Positions 14,039 through 23,457 are shown, counted from the first letter of the stretch. The stretch: 33,877 bases of DNA from Planctomycetota bacterium (GCA_016195405.1 JACPZP010000207.1:1-33877); one strand, 5' to 3'. The notes: generated by a model from the sequence alone, not told the origin. Program-made: numbers and translations.

Positions 14039-15409
14039 ATGTTCAGGCGCATGCTCATTTCGCTGATCGCACTCGCACTTTCTGCACTCGCACTTTCTGG
14101 AGGCTCTTCCGCATCTCCAGTGGCTGCGACTTCGCAGGACGACAAGGAGCGGGACGAGGCGGTCATCGGCTGGCTTCGCAAAGGCGCCCGTACGCTCCGA
14201 GGCATTCAGCCGGGTGCCGCCGACAACAATGACCTTAATCCGCTCCAGAAAATCCTGGAAGGCGTTCGCGTGGTCGGCATTGGAGAAGCCACGCACGGGA
14301 CCCGCGAGTTCGTCCAAGTGCGGCATTGCTTCCTCGAGTTCCTTGTCAAGGAGTTGGGCTTCACCGCGCTGGCGATGGAGTTCAGCGTTGCCGACGGGAA
14401 TGTGATAAACGAATACGTGGTGCACGGTCGCGGCAGCCGCCGTCAAGTCATCGCATGTCTCAAGAAGGGGTGGATAACCGATACGGAAGAGTTGCTGGCA
14501 GTATTCGATTGGTTGCGCGCGCACAATGCCAGCGTCGCGGAAGGCAGGCGCGTGAAATTCTTTGGCCTTGACCCGCAGGGCAATGCCCGTGCAATCGAAG
14601 TCGTCCGCGACTTCTTGCGCAGGACAGCGCCGCAGCGACTTGCCAAAGTGGAAGCGTTACTTGAGACCATGAACGAGCAGGATCGCAATGCCCTTGAATT
14701 TGCTCCGACGGCAGTCACTGCCGAAAAGGTGGACCAGTTATACAGGCTGATATCCTACTTGGTGCTACACCGCGAGGATTTGATTCGCCACTCCTCCGCA
14801 CTTGAATGGGACCGCGCCTTGGAGCATCTGAAACTCTTGGCCCAATTCGCGGAATTCAACTCTTCTGCTCCCTTCAACGGCGCCGGCACCCGCGACGGTT
14901 ACATGGCCGAGAACCTCTTGGCGGCACTCAGGCGCGAGGCCTTGAGCACTCGCATCGTGGTTTGGGCGCACAACGCTCATGTCTGCACGCGAGAGTCCGG
15001 CCGTTTCCCTGCCCTTGGAGGCTATCTCCATAAGGCGTTCGGAAAGGAATACTACGCATTCGGTGTTGCCTTCGAGCACGGGGAATTTCGAGCCCAGCTG
15101 CCGAAAGTACGGCCGCCCAAACTAGCCACCTTCAAGCTAGGCGCGGCTTCCGCCGGAACAATCGACTACATGCTCTCCAAAGTGGGCATCGCCAACTTTA
15201 TGGTTGATCTGCGAGCTCCGGCAGCGGACGAACGAGTCTCCGCCTGGCTAAAGGCGCCGCACAACCTGCATTGGGTGGGAGCGTTCTTCATGGAAGAATG
15301 GGCCAGCAAGTCCGCGACGCGGCCCTTCGTCCTAAATCGAGATTTCGACGGGTTAGTCTTTATTGAAAAGAGCACGCCGACTCGCGCGATTCCAGCGCCT
15401 TTGGACTAG
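14039..15409 (+). CDS. Exported erythromycin esterase-like hydrolase
   Basis: The 456-residue protein starts at ATG 14039 behind a GGAG site and has a signal peptide (MLISLIALALSALALSGGSSA). The mature part fits the erythromycin esterase (Ere) superfamily: VVGIGEATHGTREFVQVR supplies the conserved Glu and His, TALAMEFSVADG the next Glu, FFGLDPQG the central strand and VVWAHNAHVCTRES the later His region. Ere enzymes open macrolide lactone rings, but most chromosomal homologues have unknown substrates, so resistance should not be assumed. The signal peptide contains a 15-bp tandem duplication (LALSALALS). It has its own promoter region after a terminator; about 380 bases separate it from the convergent reductase gene. 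Confidence 0.85.
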   Translation: MFRRMLISLIALALSALALSGGSSASPVAATSQDDKERDEAVIGWLRKGARTLRGIQPGAADNNDLNPLQKILEGVRVVGIGEATHGTREFVQVRHCFLEFLVKELGFTALAMEFSVADGNVINEYVVHGRGSRRQVIACLKKGWITDTEELLAVFDWLRAHNASVAEGRRVKFFGLDPQGNARAIEVVRDFLRRTAPQRLAKVEALLETMNEQDRNALEFAPTAVTAEKVDQLYRLISYLVLHREDLIRHSSALEWDRALEHLKLLAQFAEFNSSAPFNGAGTRDGYMAENLLAALRREALSTRIVVWAHNAHVCTRESGRFPALGGYLHKAFGKEYYAFGVAFEHGEFRAQLPKVRPPKLATFKLGAASAGTIDYMLSKVGIANFMVDLRAPAADERVSAWLKAPHNLHWVGAFFMEEWASKSATRPFVLNRDFDGLVFIEKSTPTRAIPAPLD

Positions 15410-15733
15410 AGAAGAAAAACGGTCCGGTTCATTTTATCGAAAGATGGGATCGCCTGCGCCTATCCAGTATATGCTGTCGGATGTCTCCATTTGCCGAAGT
15501 CAAGCTCCGTTGCCATGAAATTCCGTAAATATGCGCTTTTTTTGGTGTCCAGGCTTAGGGGGTATATGACCTTGAGTCTGTGAGTCCCTGACATTTTCGC
15601 CGCCGTAACCTTCAACTAATCAATGTCTTGCGTCGACAACCTCCCCGCCAAGGTGCGTGAGTCCCTGACTCCGAGTTTGGCACTCTGGCTTCTTATTTCA
15701 CCCCCTCTCGCCACTTCAGGCGACGCAAACGGT
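15410..15733. other. Intergenic interval between convergent genes
   Basis: No gene is supported. The motif GTGAGTCCCTGAC occurs twice, at 15580-15592 and 15657-15669, 77 bases apart, which may be residue of a dispersed repeat. No clean intrinsic terminator was found. Confidence 0.4.
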
Positions 15734-15734
15734 A

Positions 15735-15780
15735 GCTGTGCGCACGCTGCTGTGCGCGCGCGCTGCTGTGCGCGCGCCGC
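15735..15780. repeat. 16-bp tandem repeat of alternating GC/GT sequence
   Basis: Two perfect units GCTGCTGTGCGCGCGC occupy 15746-15761 and 15762-15777, preceded by a partial unit. The alternating purine-pyrimidine track can favour Z-DNA. It lies immediately 3' of the reductase gene stop codon. Confidence 0.8.
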
Positions 15781-15789
15781 GCAATGCAA

Positions 15790-16596
15790 TCAAACTTCGG
15801 GTGCGGAAGAACCAAAATTCAGAGAACTAACGGCAGCGCATGACGGCGCGAACACCGTCCGCCCGCCGTCCACCGGCAAGCATGTCCCGGTCACGAAATC
15901 GTTGTCGATAAAAAACAGCACCGCTTGGGCGATATTCTCCGGACGGCCTTCGCGCCTTACCAGCGTCGCCTCGATGGCTTGGCGGCGTTCGGCTTCCGGC
16001 AAATCAGGCGGCAACAGAACCGGTCCGGGAAGGATACAGTTGACGCGGACTGCGGGATTGCGCGTGCCTAGTTCGACAGCCAGGCAGCGGGTCAATGTTG
16101 GAATGGCACCCTTCGACGGAAAATACGCGGCGTAATTGACATAGGGGCGAACCGTGGCCCAGTCGCCGATCATGATGATCGAGCCGCCCTCAGGCTGTGC
16201 TGTCATCGCCAGTCCGACTTGCTGGCTGCACAAGAACGTGCCCAGCGTGTTGGATTCGAAATAATGGCGTACATCGGCAGCGGTCACTTCTTCCAGCTTC
16301 TTGCTCTTCCAGACAGCCGCCGCGTTGACGAGGACGTCGATGCGGCCAAAGCGCTCCTTAACCCTCCTCACCATGCCCTGAACCGCTTTTTCATCCGTCA
16401 GATCTGCCTGGAACGCTGCGACGTTGACGCCGCGGTTTTCAAAGGCTGCGATTGCCTCAGCCGCTTCAGTCGCCGAGGTGCGATAGTGGAGCGCCAGCGC
16501 ACAACCACGGCGGGCAAGCGCATCGGCGATGTGCCAGCCGACGCGGCGTTTGCCGCTACCGGTTACCAGGGCTACTTTGGTTGACGAACTTTCCAT
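15790..16596 (-). CDS. PTR1/FolM-like short-chain dehydrogenase/reductase
   Basis: The 268-residue protein is a classical-size SDR. It has the NADPH loop VTGSGKRRVG (residues 11-20, with R17), HYRTS after the second strand, ADLTD (64-68), NAAAVW (91-96) and the C-terminal VDGG. Its catalytic residues are D145, Y158 and K162. An Asp 13 residues before Tyr replaces the usual SDR Ser, exactly as in PTR1 and FolM pteridine reductases (D181/Y194/K198 in Leishmania PTR1). A role in reducing a pterin is therefore likely but unproven. ATG 16596 is used; the longer reading adds an unrelated 19 residues. It is convergent with the Ere-like gene. Confidence 0.85.
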   Translation of the reverse strand: MESSSTKVALVTGSGKRRVGWHIADALARRGCALALHYRTSATEAAEAIAAFENRGVNVAAFQADLTDEKAVQGMVRRVKERFGRIDVLVNAAAVWKSKKLEEVTAADVRHYFESNTLGTFLCSQQVGLAMTAQPEGGSIIMIGDWATVRPYVNYAAYFPSKGAIPTLTRCLAVELGTRNPAVRVNCILPGPVLLPPDLPEAERRQAIEATLVRREGRPENIAQAVLFFIDNDFVTGTCLPVDGGRTVFAPSCAAVSSLNFGSSAPEV

Positions 16597-16743
16597 GGTT
16601 GCCTTTCCAACAAGAATCAATTCTTGCGTGCGCTGGCTGACGACGCAAGTCACGATCTCGTCGGCCAGGAAAAAAGCATCATCATTGCTTCACGATTCAC
16701 ACCAAGCGTTTTTTGTTCCGCGCAGACACCATGAAAATCGCAG

Positions 16744-16765
16744 AAAAGGGTCCTGACACCTTTTC
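16744..16765. repeat. Short palindromic motif around TCCTGACA
   Basis: AAAAGG and CCTTTTC flank GGTCCTGACACC. The core resembles termini linked to REP-associated transposases in other genomes. Only this single copy is clear in the window. Confidence 0.35.
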
Positions 16766-16865
16766 CATTTCCGAATAGCGTTGTGCTCTCGACCGCGGTC
16801 GGCGAGAATATCTCGTAGTCTCTTGAAACAAGCGTCCGTGGAGTGGTGTTTTCGGGAGGTCCCTT

Positions 16866-17309
16866 ATGCGTTTGACCTTTGCGATGTTCTGCGTTCTCTT
16901 TTTGGCGGGCGCTCAGGACGCCCAAGATTCTGCTAAAAAGGAAATGGCCCTGCTTGAGGGCGATTGGTCCATGCTTTCCGGTGAAATCAACGGCGAAGCG
17001 CTGCCTGAAGAATTGCGCACGGAAATGCGCCGTGTTGCCAAGTATGGCGAGACGACCGTTACAATGAGCGGCCGGGTCTACCTCAAGGCGAAATTCACGA
17101 TCGACCCGACCAAAAAACCCAAGGCGATTGATTACACATTCACCGAAGGACCGACCAAGGGAAAAACGCAATTCGGCATCTATGAAATTGACGGCGACAA
17201 GGTCAAGTTCTGTTTTTCGGCGCCCGGTAAGGATCGGCCCACGGAGTTCACCGCAAAAGAGGGCAGCGAAAGGACGCTAAGCGTTTGGAAACGGAAGACG
17301 AAGAGTTGA
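16866..17309 (+). CDS. TIGR03067 domain protein, exported
   Basis: The 147-residue product has a short signal peptide (MRLTFAMFCVLFLAGAQD). A single TIGR03067-type domain follows: LEGDWSMLSGEINGEALPEE at its start, YLKAKFTIDPTKKPKAIDYT in the middle, and GIYEIDGDKVKFCFSAPGKDRPTEF near the end. This beta-barrel-like family is greatly expanded in Planctomycetes and has no known function. The ATG follows GGGAGGT at good spacing. The large BatA/VWA gene starts 10 bases after the stop, so the two are probably one transcript. Confidence 0.88.
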   Translation: MRLTFAMFCVLFLAGAQDAQDSAKKEMALLEGDWSMLSGEINGEALPEELRTEMRRVAKYGETTVTMSGRVYLKAKFTIDPTKKPKAIDYTFTEGPTKGKTQFGIYEIDGDKVKFCFSAPGKDRPTEFTAKEGSERTLSVWKRKTKS

Positions 17310-17319
17310 GGACTTACCC

Positions 17320-20300
17320 ATGGCGCTTGTCGGCTTCGCATTAGTCGGCTTCTTCGGATTGTGGACGACAACTCTCCTGGCAGGCATTGGCGCGGTTTCC
17401 GTGCCGATCATCATCCACCTCCTCAACCGTCGGCGTTACAAAATCGTCGTCTGGGCGGCCATGCGCTTTTTGCTGGCGGCCCAGAAGCAAAACACGCGGC
17501 GGATTCGGCTCGAGCAGATCATCCTGCTCTTGGTGCGGACGGCCATCGTGGCCCTCGTCGTTTTCGCCATGGCCAGCGTCATGCCGTGGATGGAGAATGT
17601 GTGGGCCGCCATTTGGCCCGAGGGCGGCGGCAAGAACCCGATGCGGATTTCGCGCACGCACCACGTCATCGTGCTCGACGGCTCTTTGAGCATGACCTTG
17701 AAGGACGAGGGCAAGTCGCTCTTCGATCGCGCCCGGCAACAGGCCGCCAGTATCGTCAAGGACGGCTTGGCAGGCGACGGCTTCAGCGTGCTCCTCATGA
17801 AGGACACGCCGGTTTGGATCGTCGGCGAGGCGTCGCCGGACGCGCGGCGGGTCATCCGCGAGATCGAGGCATTAAAGCCGGCGCACGGCAACGCCTCGGT
17901 GGCGTCAATGCTGAACATGGTCGCCGCCAAGGTTGCTGACGGGGCAGGGCGGTTCCCCAACCAGAACGTCTACTTCCTCACCGACTTGCAGCGCTCGAGC
18001 TGGGCGGGACTTCAGCAGCCAAAAAGCGCCAAGGAGGATTTGGCCGGGGACAGCAAGGAAAAAACACCGTGGTCCGACATTCAGACGCGGGCGAGAGCGG
18101 TGTTCGTCGACTTGGGCCGCGACGGCGTGGGCAATCTCGCGGTGACGGACCTTCGCCTCGACGCTCCGTTTGTCACCACGGGCGCCGAAATCATCGTGAA
18201 GGCGATGATTCAAAACTTCGGGCAGAAAGTCACGGAGCGCCGCATCGAAGTGCTCCTGGGCAAGGCGCGCGCGACGGGAGGCGATCAAGCGTTTAGCCCG
18301 CGCGTAGTCGGCCAGGACGTGGTCGAGGTTCGCCCGGGCGCCCCGCAACCTTTCCAGTTTGGCTTGCGCTTCCCCGGCCCAGGGGTCTACGCACTGACGG
18401 TCAAGCTGGAGCCGGACGATCTCGAACTCGACGATTCGCGGACCATCATCGTCACGGTCAAGGACACGATTCCGATTCTCTTGGTCAACGGCAAGCCGGC
18501 CGGCGACCGCTACGAACGGGCAACGGAGTATCTCCGTTTGGCGCTTCAGCCGTTTCCGACAGGCGCCGAGCCGAAGATCGCCCCTTTACGTCCCAAAGTC
18601 ATCAGCAACAGCCAATTCATCGACGTGCCGGATGCGGACCTGGCCGACTATGATTGCATTTTCCTGTGCGATGTGCCCGGCTTCGGCGTGGGCGAATTGC
18701 GTCGCTTTGAATCGCACCTGCGCCGCGGCGGCGGACTCGTATTCTCGTTGGGGGATCGGGCAGCCGATCATCTGGAAACTTACAACCGCTTGCTCTTCAA
18801 GCAGGAGCAAGGAATCCTGCCGGCCAAGTTGGTGCAGCGCATCCTCGCGCCGGCCGACCACATTTTCACGTTCGACGCCGAGGAGCTGTCCTACGGCCTG
18901 CCGCCGCTCCAGGCCTTTTCGGACTCGGACGATCGGCTGGCGATTCGCACGGCCCGGTTTCGCCAGTTCATTGAAGCGAAGCCGGCCGCCGATTCCAAAG
19001 CGCGCACGATCTTGTCGTTCATGCCACAGCTCGAGCCTGACGCCAAGGGCCCAATCGACAAGGCGCTGCCGACGAGCGATCCGGCGCTCATGGAATGGAA
19101 CCCGCCGCTCCCACGCGATCTGGCCGGGCCGGCGGCGCGCGGCAAGGACGGCAAGCTGTTGAGCCTGGCGCCGACGCGCTACCGCGGCAAAGTGTTGCTG
19201 TTCACTTCCACCTTCAACATGGACTGGAATAGTTGGCCCGGCTCGCCGAGCTTCGGCGCGATGATGCAGGAAGTGGCCCGCGTCGCCGTCAGCGGCAAGC
19301 TTCGCGATCAAGCGCATGTCGTGGGCCAGGTGTTAGAGGAATCGCTTCCCGGAGGCGGCGGCGAGGTCGATGCCGTGGTGACGCCGCCTGCCGGCGCGCA
19401 AGGCTCTTCCAAGGTCCGCACGACGTTGGTCGAGGACGTCAACATCTTTCGTTGGGCCGACACCGATGTCAGCGGCATTTATCTGGTGACGATGGCCGGT
19501 GCGCCCAAGGAGCATCTCTTCGCCGTAAACGTGCCGGCGTCGACGCCGGACCAGCGCGGCAGCGAAAGCGATCTGTCCCGCGTCGACAGGAGCGAGCTGG
19601 AGAAGCTGTACCCCGGCTGGGACTTTCAATTAGTGACCGATCCGCGCCAGGCCGAGTTCACGAAAGGCCTATTGCGCGACGACATCGACGAGGAGCGCAT
19701 CCCCGTCGGCCCCGACATCGCCCATTATGCCCTAATCCTCGTGTTCCTGCTGCTCCTGGCGGAAGTCGTGCTTGCTTGGAAATTCGGGCATTACAGCGCC
19801 GTCGAGGGCGCCACCGCGCCCGCAGCCGTCGGCCGCTTTTGGCCCATCTTTGTCGCCGCGATTGCCGGATGCGTCTTCCTCTTGGGGGCATTCGTGCTCA
19901 TCCACGCCGGCCGGACCAGCGATTTTCTCGGCTTCCTGCCGGAAAGCGCCCGCGGTTGGATGGAGCGAACGCTCGGCGTGCCTCCCGCCACCGCCGGCGA
20001 GGGGACGCGCTGGGACCTCGAGCACCTGCGCTTCTTGCCCAACATCGGCGACGAAACCTATTTGGCGGCGTTCCTCGCCCTGGCCGCCCTGATTCTAATC
20101 GTCCTCATCTACCGCGTCGAGGCGCCGACAGTCCGGCCCAGCTACCGCGCCTTGCTCGGGTTCCTCCGAGTCACGCTGGTATTGCTCACGCTGGCTGTCT
20201 TGTTGCCGCAGCTTCAAATTCGCTTCGATCGCCAAGGTTGGCCCGACGTGGTGCTTTTGATCGACGACAGTCGCAGCATGGGCGAGCCGGATTCGTTTCA

Positions 20301-21477
20301 AGAGGATGCCACCCGCGATCGGGCGAGGCAGCTTGGCGAGTCGATCCGCAAGAAGCTCTTGGAATCGTTGCCCGCCAAGATCAAGGGACTGGAAGCCGAG
20401 ATCGCCGCCAAGTCCGCCCAGGCAGCCGGCAATCCGGACGTGCACGCCGAGGTCGAACGGTTCTCCGCTCGGCTCGATTTCTGGAAGGGCCAGCTCGCGC
20501 AGGTGAACTCGGCAAGCTGGCGGCCCACTCGGCTGCAGCTAGTCCTGGAAATCCTCGCCGACCCCGACCGCGATTGGCTCGCTCACCTCATCAATCGCCG
20601 GCACTTTAAGCTGCACATTTACCATCTCGATTTGCAAGGTCGGGCCATCAAACTCGCCGACGCCGAAGGGCCCGCCGGCGAGTTGGTCGAAGCGGACCCT
20701 GCGCAGCTCGATCGCGCCCAGAAAGCGGTTGCCGGCTTGGAAGCCGAAGGAAACGACAGCCGTCTGGGCACCGCGTTGCGCCAAGTCATCGATCAGTATC
20801 GCGGCTCATCGCTGGCGGCGGCGGTCATGTTCACCGACGGCGTCACCACGCGCGACGAGACCATCGCCCAAGTCGGCGAATACGCGGCCCAGAAGGCGGT
20901 GCCGCTCTTTTTCGTTGGAGTCGGTGAAGACAACGAAATCCGCGACCTACGCCTGCATGATCTGCAAGTCGAAGACACGGTCTATGTCGGCGACCGCATC
21001 GTCTTCAAGGCCTTCGTCACCGGCCAAGGGTACAAGGACATGAGAGTCCCCGTGATCCTCAAGGTGCAGGAAAAGGACAAGAAGGAAAAGGAACTCGACC
21101 GGACCATGGTCAAAATCGATCCGCAGGGCAAGTCGGTCCCGCTCAAGCTTCTACACACGCCCACCGACGTGGGCCGCAGGACGTACATCATTCAAGTTGA
21201 GGCGCCCAAGTCGGATCGGCCTGAGAAGGGACCGAACCCGACCAACTTGCGGTTGGAGCGGACCATCGATGTGATCGACACCAAGATGATCCGCGTACTC
21301 TACGTGGAAGGCCAGCCGCGCTATGAGTTTCGCTTCCTCAAGAGCTTGTTGGAGCGTGAGAACCCCGACGCCAAGAAGAACAAGTCGGTCGAGCTGCGCG
21401 TCCTGCTCCTCGACGGCGACGCAAGTTGGCCGGAGACCGACAAGAGCGCCCTCGTGCACTTCCCCGCCACCCGCTAG
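17320..21477 (+). CDS. Large BatA/VWA membrane protein, ended early by an in-frame TAG
   Basis: The 1385-residue product begins with a BatA-type N-terminus (PIIIHLLNRRRYKIVVWAAM and RIRLEQIILLLVR, with helices either side). The first VWA domain has the MIDAS motif DGSLSM near residue 120, followed by Ig-like and GATase1-like parts (DYDCIFLCDVPGFG, GGGLVFSLG). Helices near 805-870 and 915-970 lead to a second VWA domain (IDDSRSMGE near residue 981). The second GATase1-like part begins but is cut at TAG 21475-21477. The same frame continues open to 22722. BatA/VWA proteins usually act with a MoxR ATPase and DUF58 protein in envelope quality control or complex assembly; neither partner is in the window. 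Joining of two BatA/VWA modules in one chain looks like a fusion of neighbouring genes. Confidence 0.85.
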   Translation: MALVGFALVGFFGLWTTTLLAGIGAVSVPIIIHLLNRRRYKIVVWAAMRFLLAAQKQNTRRIRLEQIILLLVRTAIVALVVFAMASVMPWMENVWAAIWPEGGGKNPMRISRTHHVIVLDGSLSMTLKDEGKSLFDRARQQAASIVKDGLAGDGFSVLLMKDTPVWIVGEASPDARRVIREIEALKPAHGNASVASMLNMVAAKVADGAGRFPNQNVYFLTDLQRSSWAGLQQPKSAKEDLAGDSKEKTPWSDIQTRARAVFVDLGRDGVGNLAVTDLRLDAPFVTTGAEIIVKAMIQNFGQKVTERRIEVLLGKARATGGDQAFSPRVVGQDVVEVRPGAPQPFQFGLRFPGPGVYALTVKLEPDDLELDDSRTIIVTVKDTIPILLVNGKPAGDRYERATEYLRLALQPFPTGAEPKIAPLRPKVISNSQFIDVPDADLADYDCIFLCDVPGFGVGELRRFESHLRRGGGLVFSLGDRAADHLETYNRLLFKQEQGILPAKLVQRILAPADHIFTFDAEELSYGLPPLQAFSDSDDRLAIRTARFRQFIEAKPAADSKARTILSFMPQLEPDAKGPIDKALPTSDPALMEWNPPLPRDLAGPAARGKDGKLLSLAPTRYRGKVLLFTSTFNMDWNSWPGSPSFGAMMQEVARVAVSGKLRDQAHVVGQVLEESLPGGGGEVDAVVTPPAGAQGSSKVRTTLVEDVNIFRWADTDVSGIYLVTMAGAPKEHLFAVNVPASTPDQRGSESDLSRVDRSELEKLYPGWDFQLVTDPRQAEFTKGLLRDDIDEERIPVGPDIAHYALILVFLLLLAEVVLAWKFGHYSAVEGATAPAAVGRFWPIFVAAIAGCVFLLGAFVLIHAGRTSDFLGFLPESARGWMERTLGVPPATAGEGTRWDLEHLRFLPNIGDETYLAAFLALAALILIVLIYRVEAPTVRPSYRALLGFLRVTLVLLTLAVLLPQLQIRFDRQGWPDVVLLIDDSRSMGEPDSFQEDATRDRARQLGESIRKKLLESLPAKIKGLEAEIAAKSAQAAGNPDVHAEVERFSARLDFWKGQLAQVNSASWRPTRLQLVLEILADPDRDWLAHLINRRHFKLHIYHLDLQGRAIKLADAEGPAGELVEADPAQLDRAQKAVAGLEAEGNDSRLGTALRQVIDQYRGSSLAAAVMFTDGVTTRDETIAQVGEYAAQKAVPLFFVGVGEDNEIRDLRLHDLQVEDTVYVGDRIVFKAFVTGQGYKDMRVPVILKVQEKDKKEKELDRTMVKIDPQGKSVPLKLLHTPTDVGRRTYIIQVEAPKSDRPEKGPNPTNLRLERTIDVIDTKMIRVLYVEGQPRYEFRFLKSLLERENPDAKKNKSVELRVLLLDGDASWPETDKSALVHFPATR

Positions 21478-22722
21478 GAACTGGACCAGTTCGACGTGGT
21501 CATCCTCGGCGATTGCGATCCGCGGCATCCCAAGCTCGGCACGCAGAAGCTGCAGATGCTGGCCGACTTCGTCCGCGGCGGCGATCCCAAGGATAAGAAA
21601 ACCACGCGCACCGGCGGCGGTCTGCTCGTTCTGGGCGGCCCGAGCTTCAGCCCGCACGCCTACAAAGACACTCCGCTGGCCGACGTCATGCCAATCGAGC
21701 CGACTCAGAACAAAGTCCCGCTCGAACCTGAAATTCGCACGGAACGGCTCCGGCTCGATTTGACGCCTGTCGGCCGGCTGCATCCCATCTTCCGCTTCGC
21801 TCCCGATGAGGCCGAAAACCTGGCGCTCTGGCAGCGACTCGCTCCCGTTTATTGGTACGCGCGCGGCTACCGCATCAAGCCGCTGGCAGAGGTTCTGGCG
21901 GTGCACCCGACCCAGAAGGCGGAGTTCCGCGACCCGAATCAGGACGGCCGGCATCCGCTCATCGTGCAGCAGTTCGTGGGTTCAGGCCGGTCGCTGTTCT
22001 TCGGCATCGACGAAACTTGGCGCTGGCGATTCCGCGAAGACGAGTATCTCTTCAATCGCTTCTGGGTGCAGACGATCCGCTACCTGTCGCGCACGCGTGT
22101 CACCAAGACCGATCTTCGTCTCGATCGCCAGACGCCCTACCGCCTGGGTGAGCCGATCAAGGTGCTAGTCCGCTTTCCCGACAACAATCCGATTCCAGGC
22201 CAAAAGGAAAAGGGGGATAAAGTCGACGTGAAGGTCGTGGTGGAGTTCACGCCCAAGGCGCCGAAAGACGCGCCGCCCGAGGATGCGAAAAAAGTGCAGG
22301 CGGCCGTTCAGACCGTGACCTTGACCAAATTGGAAGGCAGCTGGGCAACATTCGAGGGGATCATGAGCCGGACGCGCGAGGGCAAGTACCGCTTTTGGCT
22401 AAGCCAACCGGACGTCAGCACGCTGCAACCGGACCGCCAAAAGCCGAGCGCCGAAGCGACGGTGGAATTGCCGCCGGGCGAACTCGATCGATTGCGCATG
22501 AACCAACCGGAGATGACCGCCGCCGCCGAGGCCAGTCAAGGCAAGTTCTACACCATCGCCAACGCCCAGGACGCGCTGGACGATTTGCCCACGGGCTTCC
22601 GCGTCTCCCTGAGCACGCCGCGGCCGCCGTTGCGGCTCTGGAACACGACGCCGATGTTTCTCTTGGTGCTCGGCCTCTTGAGTGCGGAGTGGCTGCTGCG
22701 GAAGCGAAAGCATTTGCTTTAA
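21478..22722 (+). pseudogene. In-frame continuation of the BatA/VWA gene after the TAG codon
   Basis: Directly after TAG 21475-21477 the same frame stays open for 414 codons. It reads ELDQFDVVILGDCDPRHPKL, the strand that opens a GATase1-like domain, then GGLLVLGGPSF, an Ig-like region and a last transmembrane helix (MFLLVLGLLSAEWLL). It aligns with the first module of the same gene, where DADLADYDCIFLCDV stands at the equivalent place. No good ribosome site precedes GTG 21496, the first usable start, so independent translation is doubtful. With the upstream part the full protein would have 1800 residues. Either the gene is a recent nonsense mutant (GAG to TAG is the simplest path), the base is an assembly error, or the codon is read through. 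Confidence 0.8.
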
Positions 22723-22727
22723 TACCT

Positions 22728-22778
22728 GTAGCCGCAGGTTTTAACTTGCGCACCTCGCAGCCTGAAGGCTGCGGCTAC
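22728..22778. repeat. GTAGCCGCAG inverted repeat
   Basis: GTAGCCGCAG and CTGCGGCTAC are perfect 10-bp arms. Inside lies the 18-bp palindrome CGCAGCCTGAAGGCTGCG (22756-22773). The element follows the BatA/VWA reading frame by 5 bases and may act as its transcript end. Confidence 0.8.
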
Positions 22779-22794
22779 TTCCAAGAGCGTTGTT

Positions 22795-23457
22795 GTGACG
22801 AGCTATCCCCATCGCATTCGCTTGCGCGGTCCGTGGGAATCTAGCATCCCCAGTGGAGCGGACGCCGTCGTGGGCCGTATTCATTTGCCTTGTAGTTTGA
22901 ATGAGACCCGACTTCGCGACTACGCCGGTCCGGTGCGCTTCACGCGAAGCTTCGGTTATCCCGGCCGAATCGATGCGGACGAGCGGGTGTGGCTGATTAT
23001 TGCCGGTTTAGAGCGCGAAGCGGAGATTGTCCTGAATGGTCGCGAGTGCGGATTGCATGCGGCGGGCTTCGTTGAATTGGATGCCACGAAGTTGCTTTCG
23101 GATCGCAATCGACTCGAAATCGTAATGGCCAAACTCCCCGATCAGAAAAACTTGTGGGAAGACGTGGCGCTCGAAATTCGCGCACTGGCATATCTCGCGC
23201 AAATGCATGTAGAGCGGCGCGGCCAAACTCTCACGATTACTGGCAGAGTAGCCGGCGTCGCACAGGCGCCTTTGGAACTCTATGCCCTCGTGGATGGCCG
23301 AAACGCGGCGTATCAGACGGTCGCCGCCGGCTCTGCGTTTTCGATTCACATTGATGAGATGCCAGCACAGGCCAAGAAACTGCGTGTCGAACTGGTGAAC
23401 GTGTCCACGATTTGGTACGCTTGGGAGTCGGCACTACCGGCCGTCGATGGCGGTTGA
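22795..23457 (+). CDS. GH2-type sugar-binding (jelly-roll) domain-like protein
   Basis: The 220-residue product begins RIRLRGPWESSIPSG and continues with DYAGPVRFTRSFGYPG, a run of strands, LEREAEIVLNGRECGLHAAGFVELDATKLL and NRLEIVMAKL. This matches the N-terminal beta-sandwich of family 2 glycoside hydrolases, in which the G-x-W, Y-G-x-V-x-F and V-x-L-N-G blocks recur. No catalytic TIM barrel and no signal peptide are present, so it is a free-standing sandwich, perhaps carbohydrate-binding or degenerate. The start is a GTG at 22795 without a strong ribosome site. Moderate confidence in the fold; role unknown. Confidence 0.7.
   Translation: MTSYPHRIRLRGPWESSIPSGADAVVGRIHLPCSLNETRLRDYAGPVRFTRSFGYPGRIDADERVWLIIAGLEREAEIVLNGRECGLHAAGFVELDATKLLSDRNRLEIVMAKLPDQKNLWEDVALEIRALAYLAQMHVERRGQTLTITGRVAGVAQAPLELYALVDGRNAAYQTVAAGSAFSIHIDEMPAQAKKLRVELVNVSTIWYAWESALPAVDGG

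Noticed and set aside
14039..15409. Calling the Ere-like protein a macrolide resistance gene
   Set aside because: Most chromosomal Ere-superfamily proteins have other or unknown substrates, and no resistance or mobility context is present.
19233..20609. 458-codon plus-strand frame inside the BatA/VWA gene
   Set aside because: It is an Arg/Ala/Gly-rich shadow in another frame; the BatA/VWA frame has recognisable domains throughout.
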